Below, one piece after another: positions 52,201 to 64,000 of a DNA stretch of 64,000 nucleotides. Every line of letters starts with the position of its first letter. Position 1 is the first letter of the stretch. Source of the DNA: Mangifera indica (taxonomy: Eukaryota > Streptophyta > Magnoliopsida > Sapindales > Anacardiaceae); assembly GCF_011075055.1 (NCBI RefSeq), contig NC_058139.1:1084501-1148500 (forward strand), in the 5' to 3' direction. Under the pieces are notes generated by a model that made no database searches, had not been told where the DNA came from, and was given only the letters and a program-made list of their open reading frames with translations. Position numbers and translations under genes: made by a program.

Positions 52201-54926
52201 TCTTGCATGGTCATATGCATAATTGAAGAAGGTGAAATGGAAAATGAGTTGAGAATGCTGATTATGCTGTCATCATGTAGTTGAGCTATTTGGATGCTTT
52301 GATAAGTCTCTTAAAATATGAAGCTCAAAGCTTGCACATGACCTGGCAGCTCATTTTATATCAATAGTTCCTATTGTTGTGTTAGTTGGATGTAATCATA
52401 TAACAGTTGTTCTAATTATTCATTTCCATGCATGCATTCTCGTTTCTACAAGAAACACTGATAGAAATTGTTATCTTGTGCAGCTTGCATTTTGCTTTGT
52501 TGTTTATCCATGCCTAGTACTTCAATATATGGGACGAGCTGCATTTCTTTCAAGAAATTTTTCTGCACCAATGAACTTTTATGCTTCCATCCCAGGTAAG
52601 CCTCTCTGACCATTACGGTATTCTCTTTGTTATAAAACTTGCTTCTCCTTTACTTTTACCATTTTCATGGTCATGTATGAGGCCTTTTGAAGCTGTCTAG
52701 TTCTGTTAGTTTTTAACAGTTTCTTATTAAATACCATATTGTAAATTTCAGAAAAACTTTAAAACACTCTTAATTTTACTGAAGTTTCATGCAAAATACT
52801 GTCAAATATTATTTCCCATCAAAATAATAATTATCTTAGTTCAAATAGGGAGATGAAAGGGCTGGTTAGACTGTTTACATGGTGATTAGTTAACCGAGAA
52901 TAAGCTCATTTTCATCTCTCTTTTTATATGCACACACAATGATGGTAATTTATTCACTACAATTGTTGAAGTAAAACATATGCCATGTTATAACATTTCT
53001 AGAATCATATCAGTTCATGATTTATTCCATTATATAATTTATATTTGTTTTTATTAACTGAATGTTCTTGACAAATTTGCAGATCAACTGTTTTGGCCAT
53101 TTATTGTCTTGGCAACTTTGGCTGCAATTGTTGCCAGTCAAGCCGTCATCTCTGCCACATTCTCAACTGTTAAGCAATGCTATGCGTTAGGATGCTTTCC
53201 TCGTGTCAAGGTTGTACATAAATCAAGATGGATCCGTGGTCAGGTGTACATCCCAGAGATAAATTGGGTCCTTATGATTCTCAGTCTGGCTATCACTTTA
53301 GGTTTTCAAGGCACAAATCGATTGGCAAATGCTTATGGTAAGCCATTTTTGGTCCAAGAAACCTGTGAAAGCTTTGACAGGAAGCTTATTTTATAATGAC
53401 CATTTTTGTATAGATCTGATTAAATTTATAAAGGTATCAATTTGTAGACTTTGTGATGCTTTGTTTTCTATTAGAAAAATTTTTCTCAAAGTTTTCTTCA
53501 TTGTTTATGATGGACTTGAGCCTTGCATGAATTACAAATGTTTGGTTTTAGAATCCATGATTTCTTTGCTTTGAAAACTACTTGAATAATGCACATGGTC
53601 ATGTTGGTGATGGGAAACTTCTGTTGACAATATGGTGGAGGGGAAAAAAAGTATTCTACGTCATCCATTCTGTTTTCCCTCAGTCCATGATTCATGGTCA
53701 TTGAATCTACTGCTGTCTTTTTTTCTTTTCTACATATGTCTCAATGCATTTCAGCTGGAGCTTTTAGTGATAAAATAGTATATTGGTTAATTTTTTTTTA
53801 ATCTGGAAAATAATTTGTCTACCTAAATTCAGGGTTGGCAAGCATGGCTTTGATGTTTATAACAACATGGTTGACAACTATGGTCATCAACTTTGTATGG
53901 CATCGGAGTCTCATATTTGCCCTTCTGTTCATGCTATTCTTCGGATCTATTGAGATCATCTACCTCAGTTCGGCATTTGTGCAAATTCCCAAGGGTGGAT
54001 GGACTTCTGTCATGCTCACTGCAGTCTTTCTGGTCATTATGTTTGTGTGGCATTATGGCAGCAGGAGGAGGTATTTACATGATCAGCATAACAAAGTATC
54101 CATGAAATGGATTCTCAACCAAGGCCCAAGTCTTGGGATTGTTAGGGCTCCTGGAATTGGCCTCATCTTCACTACATTGGCAAATGGAGTCCCAGCCACG
54201 TTCACCCATTTCTTAACCAACCTACCAGCATTTTACCAAGTAGTTGTTTTCATCTGTTTTAAGACTGTTCCTGTTCCTTATGTTCCTCATAAAGAACAAT
54301 ATCTCATTGGCCGGGTTGGCCCCAAATCTCACCGGATGTACCGCTGCATTGTTCGAAGTGGCTACAAAGATGTCCAGAACAATGTAGATTTTGAAAATGA
54401 CCTTGTGATGAGCATAATAGAATTTATCCAATTGGAGGCCGAAGGCTTTGAAAACCCAGATGCTTCTGTGGATGGTTGGCTAGCAGTTGTGAGGACATCT
54501 GAGAAGTTTGGCAAACGATTGGCAATTTCCGAATTTGACAACAAAGACGAAAGTAGCACAAGTTCGAGACCCCCATTTATTGCAAACAGCAGCAGATCAC
54601 CTGCTCTGCAGAAGTTGAAGTCCTTTTATGAGTGGGAAGCATCTCCCAATTTAAGGCCAGTAGTTCAATTCAAGTTGCTAGATACAAAACTCAAGGAAAC
54701 CCGCGTGAAGGAAGAGCTCTTGGAGCTTATAGAAGCCAAGTATGCTGGTATCTCATATATTACAGGCCACGCTCGTATAAAAGCCAAATGGAACGCATCA
54801 TTCTTGAAGAGATTTGTGATCAATGTGGCCTATTCATTCCTGCGTAAAAACTGTCGATCCTCGTCTGTGGTCTTGAGCATACCTCATATTTGTTTGATTG
54901 AGGTTGGTATGAACTACTATTTATAA
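49294..54926 (+). CDS. KUP: divergent KT/HAK/KUP potassium transporter
   Basis: Nine exons: 49294-49296 (ATG only), 49655-49898, 49991-50239, 50347-50397, 50913-51173, 51260-51312, 52484-52595, 53083-53337 and 53833-54926, giving 773 residues, all in frame. The 12-helix core is complete, from [20 protein letters not shown] through [26 protein letters not shown]- and [12 protein letters not shown] blocks to the cytosolic C-terminus ending EVGMNYYL. D25 and Y32 of the first helix motif are present. The family motif IGDGVLTPA reads FCLGVLTPA, so the aspartate is L157, and TG(T/S)EAMFADLGHF reads [13 protein letters not shown], so the glutamate is Q272. These positions correspond to K+-coordinating residues in the bacterial relative KimA. 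It resembles cluster II KUPs (KUP10/11-like). The protein may be an altered or inactive transporter. Exon 1 rests on the ATG-GTGAGT context. Confidence 0.88.
50612..50721. repeat. triple inverted-repeat motif in KUP intron 4
   Basis: Three related arms of about 20 bases: GAAAGTTTTGGTCTCTCTGA (50612), its inverse ATCAGAGAGACCAAACCTTT (50666), and again the forward form GAAAGGTTTGGTCTCTCAGA (50702). The middle arm can pair with either flank, giving two mutually exclusive hairpins with loops of about 33 and 15 bases. Possibly a small transposon or tandem-inversion scar. Confidence 0.6.
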
Positions 54927-55808
54927 TCCAGTTGTTGGGTGTTTTTGTTTGCTACTGGAAGAAGCTCTCCTGCAGGTTGGCTATGGAGTTGTGAAGCCGC
55001 GACATTTTTGTTTATTGTGCTCTTTCTGTAGTTTCCAAACCGATTGTTTCCATTAAATTATAATTCATTGTTGCAAAGGGCCAAAGGCCTTCCAAGTTAT
55101 GAATGGTGAAAAGTGATGGGATTTTGAAGCCATTAGGATTATTTTATCAGGATTTTAAGTTTGTTTTGAATTTTCAGTCCAAATATATCATGCTATGAAT
55201 GGAAAGTTGTATGTATCTTCACATTGTATCTTAGATAATGTGAAAGCTGATTCTGCTTACTTGCAGTAATTGCTATTAATTAATTAATAAATCTACTTCA
55301 GAGAAAAATATTATTATTTGTCAATCATCTTTTCTTTTTCTTTGGTAATTCAAGTATGCTGAGTTCAATTTTTTGTTACACATTCTAGATTATAGGGAAG
55401 CTTAAAATGAGTTATATTCGAATTTGATCTGCATCTTCTTGCAACTATAAAACTCTTCCGGACTGACCAACAACAAACAGTCTTTAAGAATTACAAGCCC
55501 AAACATAGGCCCAGCTGACTACAAAAAATATCTTTGAGTTTGGAAAAATGGCACTTAATTGAAGTCTGTGTATTCCTGTGAAGAGAAGAGTAGCTGTAGG
55601 CTCTGGGCTCTAGCTCGTCTCTCTCTCTCAACTGTAAAACAACCACCACCTTTTGCCCTTCTCTAACTAACTCCAAAATTTCCATTTCCCCCATAAAATT
55701 AGGGTTTTTCTATTTTCTGTTGACGTTTTTCTCTAATTCTGATTCCTTACTTCCTCCGATGCTATTTGTAACTATAGCTTCGACTAGGGTTTCTCGTAAC
55801 GATACCCA
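54927..55808. other. intergenic and CPBP 5' leader
   Basis: This contains the KUP 3' UTR, then AT-rich DNA, then from about 55560 the pyrimidine-rich leader of the downstream gene with AGGGTTT-type (telo-box-like) words at about 55701 and 55789, common in promoters of plant housekeeping and organelle-biogenesis genes. An upstream ATG at 55758 opens a frame of 18 codons ending before the main start. Confidence 0.5.
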
Positions 55809-57873
55809 ATGTTGAACTCTTTCTCTCATTTTCTCTCTCACCGTCCCATTCTCTTACCTTCCGTTTCTAAACTTAGGGTTTCCAATCGACCCGCCCCGTT
55901 TTCTTTCTCTCGTACTTGTCGGATCTTTGATTCCAATTTCAAGTGCCCCAGAAATGTGAGTACATGTTGAACTATGCTCCTCCAGTGTTTGTTTAAATTT
56001 TAAAGTTGAATCAGGTAGAGTTTTAATGATTTTTTTAATTGGGTTTTAATTATTTTGTCTGTGCTTTGTAGAAATGGAAAATTTCGTGTTTTAGGCACGA
56101 GGAAATATCAGCAGAAAGTTCAAAGCCTGAAATTGTAGAACATTTGTTGCCAGAGGAATTGGTTAAACCTGAATTTGAGAAGTCAAAATCCGGTAAAAGA
56201 GATTGGGCATCAACTCTTCGAGAGGTAATTTAATGTGTGCTGTTAGTTGATTTTATGTACAGTCTTCTCAATGTTATGCGCCATTGGGTAAATTTTATTT
56301 ATGGACATCTTTTTGTCGCAATAATCTAGGGTTTCACATAGATGACCAAATTGAACTGATGTCTTAGCAAAGCTGAAGTAATAGTGGAATTGAGAAGAAA
56401 AGTTTAAAGATTTGCATTACAGATTCTTTAGGATGGTTTCCAATGATTTAAACAAAAAGGAAGGAACTGGTTTTCTTATTAAATTCTATCCAAATGTAGT
56501 ATGACATGTTTTGGGATATATTTTTCTGTCATTAGTTTCAGGACATAAGATTGTTTTGCCTACCATGTGGACTGTGTATGAACACAATCTAAATTGAGTT
56601 AAAAATAGTACCAATATCTTGAGATTTATCAATGTGTTTATAAATCATATTGTTTATATTTCAGGCTGCAGATGCACTGTTAAGGGCCATTGGGAGCCGG
56701 TGGACTGTACCATGGACAGCAGAAACTATATTACAAGTAAGTGTTTCAACTTAACTGCATCAAGTTAACGTTGTATGATAGTATTTTGTTCGGAAAATGG
56801 AGCCGTAACTCCTGAGCTTTATGGCTGTCATTTGTTGTTGAGGATGAGTTCTTAACATTGAAGATACAAAATGTGCTTCTTAAACATGAAGAAGACAACA
56901 ATAATTGCAATCATTTGCTAGTCATCCTCTTCAAGATAAGATAATATTAAAAATAATGATTTTGTGTAATGGATATCTGAACTTGGATGAACACATTTCC
57001 ATTTGTTTACCAGCTTCCTGGTATTCTGGTCAACGATATCATTTAAAAGGAGGAAGAAAGCTACCAACAACAGCAATTTCCCCCTAATCTTACTTTCGAA
57101 CTGTTCAAATTTAGCTGCAGTACACTCTTATCAAATAAATTATACTGTTCTATTTAAAATATGGAATTGATTAAGGTGGCAATGACAGTGTATCTGGCGT
57201 GCAGGTAATGCTTTTATGGGTTGCGGCATTTTGGTTTATAGGGTCTTGGGTGATTCCTTTTGCAGCCCATATAGCAGGTTTCAACAAGGATTCTTTAACG
57301 TTTAGAGGACAGGCCTTATTCAGCCTTGTGACTGATGTAACTGAAGGACTTGCTGGCATTGCTATCCTCCATCGCTGCCTGTCTCAGTTTCATCCCCTAC
57401 CATCTGATTGGTTTAGATTTAGTTTGAGGGGAACCTGGCAATTTGATGTTGCACTGGGATGTCTCATGTTTCCTCTGGTCAATCGGCTCTCACAATTCAA
57501 CCTGAATTTGTTGCCCCTCATGCCCTCTGCACCTGTCACCATCTCAAGTGTTGAGCAGTCAATAATGGCACGGGATCCGGTTGCAATGGCTTTATATGCA
57601 ATAGTAGTGTCGGTATGTGCTCCTGTCTGGGAGGAGATTGTCTTTCGGGGTTTTCTTCTCCCTTCATTGACCAAATACATGCCTGTATGGTGTGCAATAC
57701 TGGTGAGTTCAGTTGCCTTTGCTCTAGCACATTTCAATGTACAGAGAATGCTACCGCTTATATTTCTTGGTGTGGTGATGGGTCTTGTATTTGCACGATC
57801 AAGGAATCTGTTGCCGTCTATGCTCTTGCATAGCCTCTGGAATGGCTTTGTGTTCTTAGATTTAATGAGATAG
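55809..57873 (+). CDS. CPBP (CAAX-protease/bacteriocin-processing) family membrane protein, probably chloroplastic
   Basis: Four exons, 55809-55955, 56072-56224, 56665-56736 and 57205-57873, all phase 0, give 346 residues. Residues 1-49 are Ser/Arg/Pro-rich with few acidic residues, a chloroplast transit signature; residues 50-124 are a hydrophilic linker. The last exon is a multi-helix membrane domain with the three family motifs: EE-x3-R in WEEIVFRGFLLP (E267, E268, R272), F-x3-H in FALAHFN (H300) and HSLWNG (H333). These form the glutamate/histidine metal site of Rce1-type intramembrane proteases, so it looks catalytically competent. Arabidopsis has several plastid relatives whose substrates are mostly unknown. 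Prenyl-protein cleavage should not be assumed. The start was chosen for the transit peptide and exact phase; the alternative ATG at 55758 runs into a stop. Confidence 0.88.
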
Positions 57874-60800
57874 CCTTTAGTTTTGTACTTCACATGTAGT
57901 TCAGTGCTGGGTCAAACCAACGTCGATGATGCGTGTATTCAGGCCAATGAGTGGGCTATGCGCCTTCCAAGAGCAGTAACCTTACGCGCCTTACAAGAAC
58001 AACTGCTTGCTTTGTATCGTAATTGTTGATTGGTTAACGTCCCCAACCTGTGTATAGGTCAACTGAATTAATGTGAGAAGATCAGTTGATACTGACTGAT
58101 AGTACTGTAATGTTAAAAGAATTGGCCTGTTTCTATTGTCGATGTCAATCATTATATGAGCAGTAAAGCAAAAAATTACATAAACATTGAATCTTATTTT
58201 GTCTTAAGGAGATCTTCTGTGTTATCATTTTAAAACTGTATTTGAAATTGGCGGACAACTGCTTGTTTATAAAAATATGCTATGGCTTGCCGAGTGACAG
58301 GAAAGATTCCAAGCTAATAAAAGAAAGAGTAAACATTTCAGGACCACTTGATGAAAGTGCTTTGGATAGTTCTTGATGTATGTTTACCTCGGGCTTGGCC
58401 TATTTGTTGGATAATATTATTTTCAACCCCCCACTGACGATACAGTTTATTTCGCCGGCAACTCTCATATAACCATGTGCGTAAGTTCAAGATGAGTATT
58501 AAGGACTTGAGTGAAGTTGGAATTGACTCTTGTTTGAGTCTAATTTGATTCGAATTCTCTTCTCAGATCAAGTTGAATATTTTTATTTTCCTCAGATTTT
58601 GAACAAAAATGAATTTAAAAATCAGACGTTATGTCAGAAGTGGTTTTGAACCTGCGTCCTTGGACCACCAGGCCATCCTGAATGATGCAACAACCGGATT
58701 ACTCTTTACAAAGCTTTTATCATTTGTCTTCACATCTGATACTCTATTCAGGCCAAGCTGTTGCCTCATCTCCTCGCTCTTTCTTCCATAATTTTATTTT
58801 TCACACCGCCCGCCCTCAGTGTTGATTTTCAACGACTTAACTCAAAATAACATGTGAATCTGATGTTCAACAGATGACTTCAATATAACATAACTAAAAT
58901 TCTAAAAAGAATTTTGGTTACACAAATATTAATATAACAGTCAGATCAATTTGATCTGATGGTTGAACTATAACTTAATACATTTTACACGAATTAATTT
59001 ATTTTAATAATTAAAATAAATTATAATCATAACCTAAATCAGATTTGTAATCTATTTCTTATATAAAACACTAAAGATATTTGCATTACCCCAAATGAAT
59101 GTTTATTTTTTTAATTGCATGGTGGTTGGGCAGGGTGAAATGAATGTGCCTATTTTGTAGAATACCCAATTCATTCAAGGTGGCTTCTTTTTTTTTTCTA
59201 AAATTTCCCCCACTTGCATCGATTCCATCTGAAGAAACTGTATTCTGAAATTCTGATGCTGCATACAAATTAAAGTTTCTGAGATTACCAACCGTTTGAG
59301 CCCACCAGCCTCACCAACCAATATTATTGATGCATCTACAGAGCAGATATTTACAGGAGGATTATGTAAAGCTGAAGCAAGATGATCTCATAATGTTCTT
59401 GTCGATCGAAAGTAATTTGTTTGTGTCTATTCATTCATACTCTGGATCGCTTTTCTGATTTAATTTCTTATACAAATGTGGCCAGACAAATACAAATTTT
59501 TTTACACGAATGTTTCCAAATGGTTCAAATTTTACCCATCAAAGAAGATTCGGAAAGATCAAGATTTTTTGAATATACAACTATGGTTTTTTGTTATCAT
59601 AGGATCATTTTTCATGATACTGTCAATTATAATTGGGAAGCAAAACAATTACCATCCCCCCATTTTGAAACATGTGTAACCCCTAACTTCTTATCCTATA
59701 AATTTAAGATAATGCAGAGATTGAGGAGACATTTTTTATATTAATACTGTTATTTTATCAAACTGTATTCAAAATTACTCAAAAAATTTTACAGTGGGTG
59801 TAAGCTTCCAAATAATAGGATGAACCATGTTAAAAGCATCCGGTCTACGTAATCTTTTGTATTGAATTCCACCATACTCCTTGCAGATTTAACATCAATA
59901 AATATTAATAATGCACTAGCATTAGTTATTGGATCAGGATAAACCACAATCCAACCACTAGAACCCTCCTGATCCGCAGCTAAGGAAAATAAACAATTTT
60001 ATAATGAATGATTAATTTAAACATTAGTTTTAATATTTATTTTAATAGTTCATTAATCCCACCATAGGTTTGAACCGTTTCGATCTTTTCACTGTGTAAA
60101 AGTCTGGCCCTGCTCTGAAAACAGAAAGTGAATGATCAGCTAAACTTTGCAGGCCATTTTGCCAAAAGCCAATGTCACAGATGCATGCATACATGTTCCA
60201 CTTGACATGGCCTTCATTTATTGGAATCCTGGCTGCCATGCTGCCACTCATCGCCTAGGCAATGAATCTTTTAGACAGTATCATGCATTTTTTCTGAAAC
60301 CAACGTAAACCACTAAACTAGTGTGGCAACATCGCTCAGGCGTGAATTCTTCCTCTCAAATTGCGCAAGTTTTGATGTTCTTTTATTTTAACGGTTGATC
60401 AATACGCACAATTGTCAAAATCCTGCAATCTGCTCTCAATTTTTATTTCCAGGCGGATGTATTGGCAAAATCATATAAATTCCAGGGAGAGTTTCGGCAA
60501 GGCATCTTTGAATTTTCCTTTCCTAGGCAAGAAGAAATCTTCTGGGTCCATTGGTCTACAACCCTGAAACAGACCTTCCCATCATCTATACCATAAGGCG
60601 TCATCATTTCCTGATGAATGGCTCAGATACATCTCAACATGTGCACTGTGTAAGCTTATCCGATTCGAATTTCGGCTCTCAGATGCTTATATTTGTGTGT
60701 GTCAAGTCAGGTGGACTGCAAAAACTGTTCAAATCCTGACACGTTTGCAAATTTATGTGCACCCACCAACCTCTTAATGCCTTTAAAAATTCAAAAACCG

Positions 60801-61144
60801 AGGGACAGCCCATGAAAAGCGGGAACTGTCAGCAGCCTTCGTATTTGTAAAATATTTCCCTTCTCTCAATTGTGCTCCGTCGACCCTTTACGTGTCTCTT
60901 GATCCCCGTCTTTCGCTTTTCTCTTATAACTCACCGTATAAAAACTTCCATAACAGAAACTGATTAATAAAAAATAGCGGTTGTATGATAGTTCGCTTAT
61001 ATCGGAGGAGTCTCAGTTTAGTGTCTGAATAAAAGATCAAGTTTTTTTCTTTTTGTGAAAACCTTGATATGAGATGTTAAAGAAATAACTTATCTTTATC
61101 TTGATTATATAAGAATCTGTGTTGATAAATTTTGTTGAATAAAA
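57874..61144. other. 3.3-kb intergenic region, unassigned frames
   Basis: No supported gene. It contains a degenerate segment near 58490-58570 and three unassigned open stretches: plus-strand 59476-59679 (lysine- and phenylalanine-rich, one hydrophobic helix), minus-strand about 59985-59789, and minus-strand 60251-60042. None matches a family that I recognise. From about 60850 the sequence is likely the promoter and leader of the ATPase gene. Confidence 0.5.
59789..59985 (-). other. unassigned open stretch, possible exon remnant
   Basis: Read on the minus strand, a 65-codon open stretch without an ATG runs from about 59985 to a TAA at 59789. It includes AADQEGSSGWIVVYPDP, ALLIFIDVKSARSMVEF and WFILLFGSLHPL. 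Composition is protein-like (mixed hydrophobic, charged, few low-complexity runs) rather than the F/L/I-rich noise of neighbouring AT DNA, and CCTTAG and GATCAG acceptor-like sites precede it. The family is not recognised; it may be a relic exon, an organelle insertion or a transposon piece. Confidence 0.3.
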
Positions 61145-63935
61145 ATGGAGGCAAAAAACGTAGTGTTGTCAGCCCTGGGGGTGGGCGTGGGGGTGGGAGT
61201 AGGGCTAGGATTAGCGTCTGGACAGGCCATGAACAAATGGGCTGGAAAAGATGTGTCTACATACGCTATCTCTGCGGAGAGATTGGAGAAAGAATTGATG
61301 GGACAGATTGTTGATGGCAGAGAAAGCAAGGTTACTTTTGATGAATTTCCTTATTATCTCAGGTCAGATTTATTTGTCTTGTAGTTTATATTCATTTCTT
61401 TTCTCTGTTTTTTTGAGAGCCTTTATGCAACTGCCTGGAAACTGATTGTAGTTTATATTCAAAGTCAGTTTTCTTCTTTGTATATTCAAGCATGTTAAAA
61501 GCTTAGAGTCTGATCTTCAGGATTCTTTTTTCCATCTCTACTTGTCTCCATGTTTTATTTTTTATCTGTTTGCTTCGCTATGATTAAGTATATGTCTGAG
61601 GCTATAACATGAAGAGATATGCAATGGTTGATCATGTTCATAATTAATGTTGATGATGATGATGGTCTCCTGGATTGATGCATATTCTGATGTCATTATC
61701 TTCTTGGTTGCAAAAACAGTGAGCAGACTCGAGAATTGCTAACGAGTGCTGCCTATGTCCACTTGAAGCATGCGGAAGTTTCAAAATTTACTAGAAACCT
61801 TTCCCCTGCTAGTCGGGCTATATTGCTCTCAGGACCTGCAGGTTGGTTATATATTTCTGGCATGAATTAAGTACATCCTTGAATTCTTTTCTTGAGATTA
61901 ATAATTATAAAAACAATAACAATCCTTGCATTGTTTCTTGAAGAGCTTTACCAACAAATGCTTGCCAAGGCTTTAGCCCATTTCTTTGAAGCAAAGTTGC
62001 TGCTGCTAGATGTAACCGACTTTTCTCTGAAGGTGAGAGTTTGTGCAACTTCATTCTGTTCCTTTGTGTCAATACTTTCTTTCTTTCTTTCTTTTTTTTT
62101 TTTTTGTAATTTCTTAGTAATGATTGAAAGAGCTTGTTTGGTGCAGATTCAGAACAAATATGGCAGTACCAACAAAGAATCTGTAAGTTTTGGTATCTTG
62201 ATTTGGACTCATTTTTCTTGTTTGTGCATGGAACCTGAAGTTACATACTTCTATTGGCATGATGATTCCAATTATTTATGAAAATTTTGAACTGAAAAAG
62301 TGAAATGAATTACCACTTCAACTTGGAGCTATTTAATTTTCAACATACATGATATTGTTTTGTAGTCTTTCAAAAGGTGCACTTCAGAGAAAACCCTGGA
62401 GCGACTGTCTGGCCTTTTAGGTTCATTTTCACTCCTTTCTCCAAAGGATGATCACAAAGGTATGGTTGAAAAACTATGTAATATTTGATTATCATAATCA
62501 TTTATTTATTGAAGTATCATGATTCTTCTATCTACCAAGAGCTTCTATGGATTAAATAATTCTAATTGCAGGCACATTGCGAAGGCAAAGCAGCGGTGTG
62601 GACCTCACTTCATGGTTTGTTTGAACTTTTTTTTTTTTGGGGGTAATCATTGGAAATATGCAGAAGACATTTCCTAATTTTCTGTTGTTCCTGTTGTTTC
62701 AGGGGAAATAAAGGTTCTAGTAATCCTCCGTCACTACGTAGGAATGCCTCTGCCTCAGCTAACATCAACAACCTCGCTTCACTTAGCAACCCGGGAAATC
62801 CAGGTTTCTTTTCCCTTGAGACTCGTATTATTGGAAGTTCTCATTGCTAGATATTAGACATTGTAAATCTGGTGCTACAACCAGAACTGGGGTGGCACTA
62901 ATTTATGAGGATGTTTTTTCTAACGTGTACCTTGGAGGATACCAGTAAAAATAAGCATGCATGCCTCTTGATAATGGTTTGTTGTTTGACTGCATTCCCT
63001 TAGGAACTTCTCATATTGTCCGTGTTGAATGATTCTTTCTCATCGTTCATTTTCTTTTGAATCTAATAGTTTTTCTGAACTTTTCCAGGTTCTCTCAAAA
63101 GCACAAGCAGCTGGTCTTTTGATGAGAAGCTTTTGATACAGTGTCTTTACAAGGTATCTGTCACTTGGGAATACATTATGCACACACTCAGTTGAGTGCT
63201 CCTGCACATTTTCATAATTCTCTATCAATATTGTGATGGATGAATTTTAATTCTAAATTACTGGCAGGTTTTGGTTTACGTATCGAAAACCTATCCCATT
63301 GTGCTATATCTTAGAGATGTGGAGAAGCTCTTATTTAGATCTTCGAGGATATATAACTTGTTTCAGAAAATGATAAACAAATTGTCTGGATCAGTGTTGA
63401 TCCTGGGTTCACATATTGTAGACCTGGCTAATGAGACTACAGGGGTGGATGAGAGGCTAACTGCTCTTTTTCCTTACAACATTGACATCAGACCTCCGGA
63501 AGATGAGACCCATCTTGTCAGCTGGAAGACTCAACTGGAGGAGGATATGAAAAAGATCCAAGCTAAGGATAACAGAAACCATATAATGGAAGTGCTTTCA
63601 GCAAACGACCTTGATTGCGATGATCTGGACTCAATCAATATGGCAGATACAATTGTTCTTAGCAACTACATAGAAGAGGTTGTGGTGTCAGCAATTTCTT
63701 ATCATCTAATGAGCAACAAAGATACTACTTACAGAAATGGAAAACTGGTTATATCATCAAAGAGGTAAGAGTAGTAGTTTACCAAATGAATTTGGTGCTT
63801 GCACCATTGACATTGTATGTACTTATATTAAGTCCGCTGTGATGCAGTTTGTCTCATGGATTTAGTATATTCCAAGAAGGCAAAGCCAGTGATAAAGGTT
63901 CATTGAAGTTGGAAGCAAAAGCTGCACCAGCGAAG
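61145..63935 (+). CDS. AAA-type ATPase, DAA1-like, 5' part (gene continues past window end)
   Basis: Ten exons are inside the window: 61145-61362, 61720-61841, 61944-62032, 62147-62182, 62366-62459, 62572-62614, 62703-62803, 63089-63153, 63268-63764 and 63848-63935, 451 residues in frame, with a donor at 63936. Residues 1-30 are a glycine/valine-rich hydrophobic segment (ALGVGVGVGVGLGLASGQ) that could anchor or target the protein. Later blocks include KVTFDEFPYYLS, ILLSGPAELYQQMLAKALAHFFEAKLL, SLYKVLV-like, LYLRDVEKLL, LFPYNIDIRPPEDE and ANDLDCDDL, all matching Arabidopsis At1g64110 (DAA1) and At4g28000. The GPAELYQQ loop is a degenerate nucleotide-binding loop lacking GKT; the true Walker A, B and SRH of the AAA domain should lie beyond the window. 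Cellular role is poorly known (DUO1-activated in pollen for one Arabidopsis member). Confidence 0.9.
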
Positions 63936-64000
63936 GTTTGTTATACTTCTCATCCCTGTAAGCATAGAGATTGTTAAATAACTGCTGTGATTCAGCATGT

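Noticed and set aside
55758..55814. Upstream ATG as CPBP start
   Set aside because: It terminates after 18 codons; the ATG at 55809 gives a transit peptide in phase with exon 2.

Overview
The window is nuclear DNA from a flowering plant, most likely a eudicot. Genes are split by AT-rich GT..AG introns, intergenic DNA is about two-thirds A+T and rich in transposon remnants, and every recognised protein family is plant-type (CHX, dirigent, ALMT, KT/HAK/KUP, chloroplast-targeted proteins). No operons, phage genes or CRISPR arrays were seen. Exon models were built by hand from homology, splice sites and reading phase. All models given as intact keep frame across every junction. The species cannot be named from sequence alone. 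Layout: 0.5-3.05 kb, CHX-type cation/H+ antiporter (+). 3.70-4.48 kb, fold-back Mutator-like element. 4.71-5.22 kb, nuclear gene for plastid translation initiation factor IF-1 (+). 6.3-22.4 kb, a dirigent-protein cluster with three intact genes (+), three decayed copies and a 1.6-kb Mutator-like element. 24.0-30.0 kb, chloroplast GDT1/PAM71-type manganese transporter (+, 11 exons) with a palindromic LTR-like element in intron 2. 34.3-38.9 kb, an intronless-CDS nuclear protein of the WRKY19-like/loricrin-like family, with eleven Cys-His repeats and EAR motifs (+). 39.5-48.2 kb, a divergent pair of ALMT anion-channel genes: the left copy (-) is dead, the right copy (+) intact. Between them lie fragments of a calcium-dependent protein kinase (-) and a tRNA-Gly(UCC) (-). 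49.3-54.9 kb, a divergent KUP-type potassium transporter (+). 55.8-57.9 kb, chloroplast CPBP/CAAX-type membrane protein (+). 61.1 kb to the end, the 5' part of a DAA1-type AAA ATPase (+, runs off the window). How the genes relate: the CHX, dirigent, PAM71, WRKY19-like and DAA1-type genes occur in the order that I remember for Arabidopsis At1g64170, At1g64160, At1g64150, At1g64140 and At1g64110, so the window looks like an ancestral collinear block. IF-1, the ALMT pair, CPK relic, KUP and CPBP genes are not part of that remembered block. Several genes concern ion transport (CHX, PAM71, ALMT, KUP), but there is no evidence of shared regulation. The most unusual items are a KUP transporter that has lost two acidic residues thought to bind K+, a miR482-like foldback in a PAM71 intron, two fold-back elements with clean target-site duplications, and the birth-and-death patterns in the dirigent and ALMT families.
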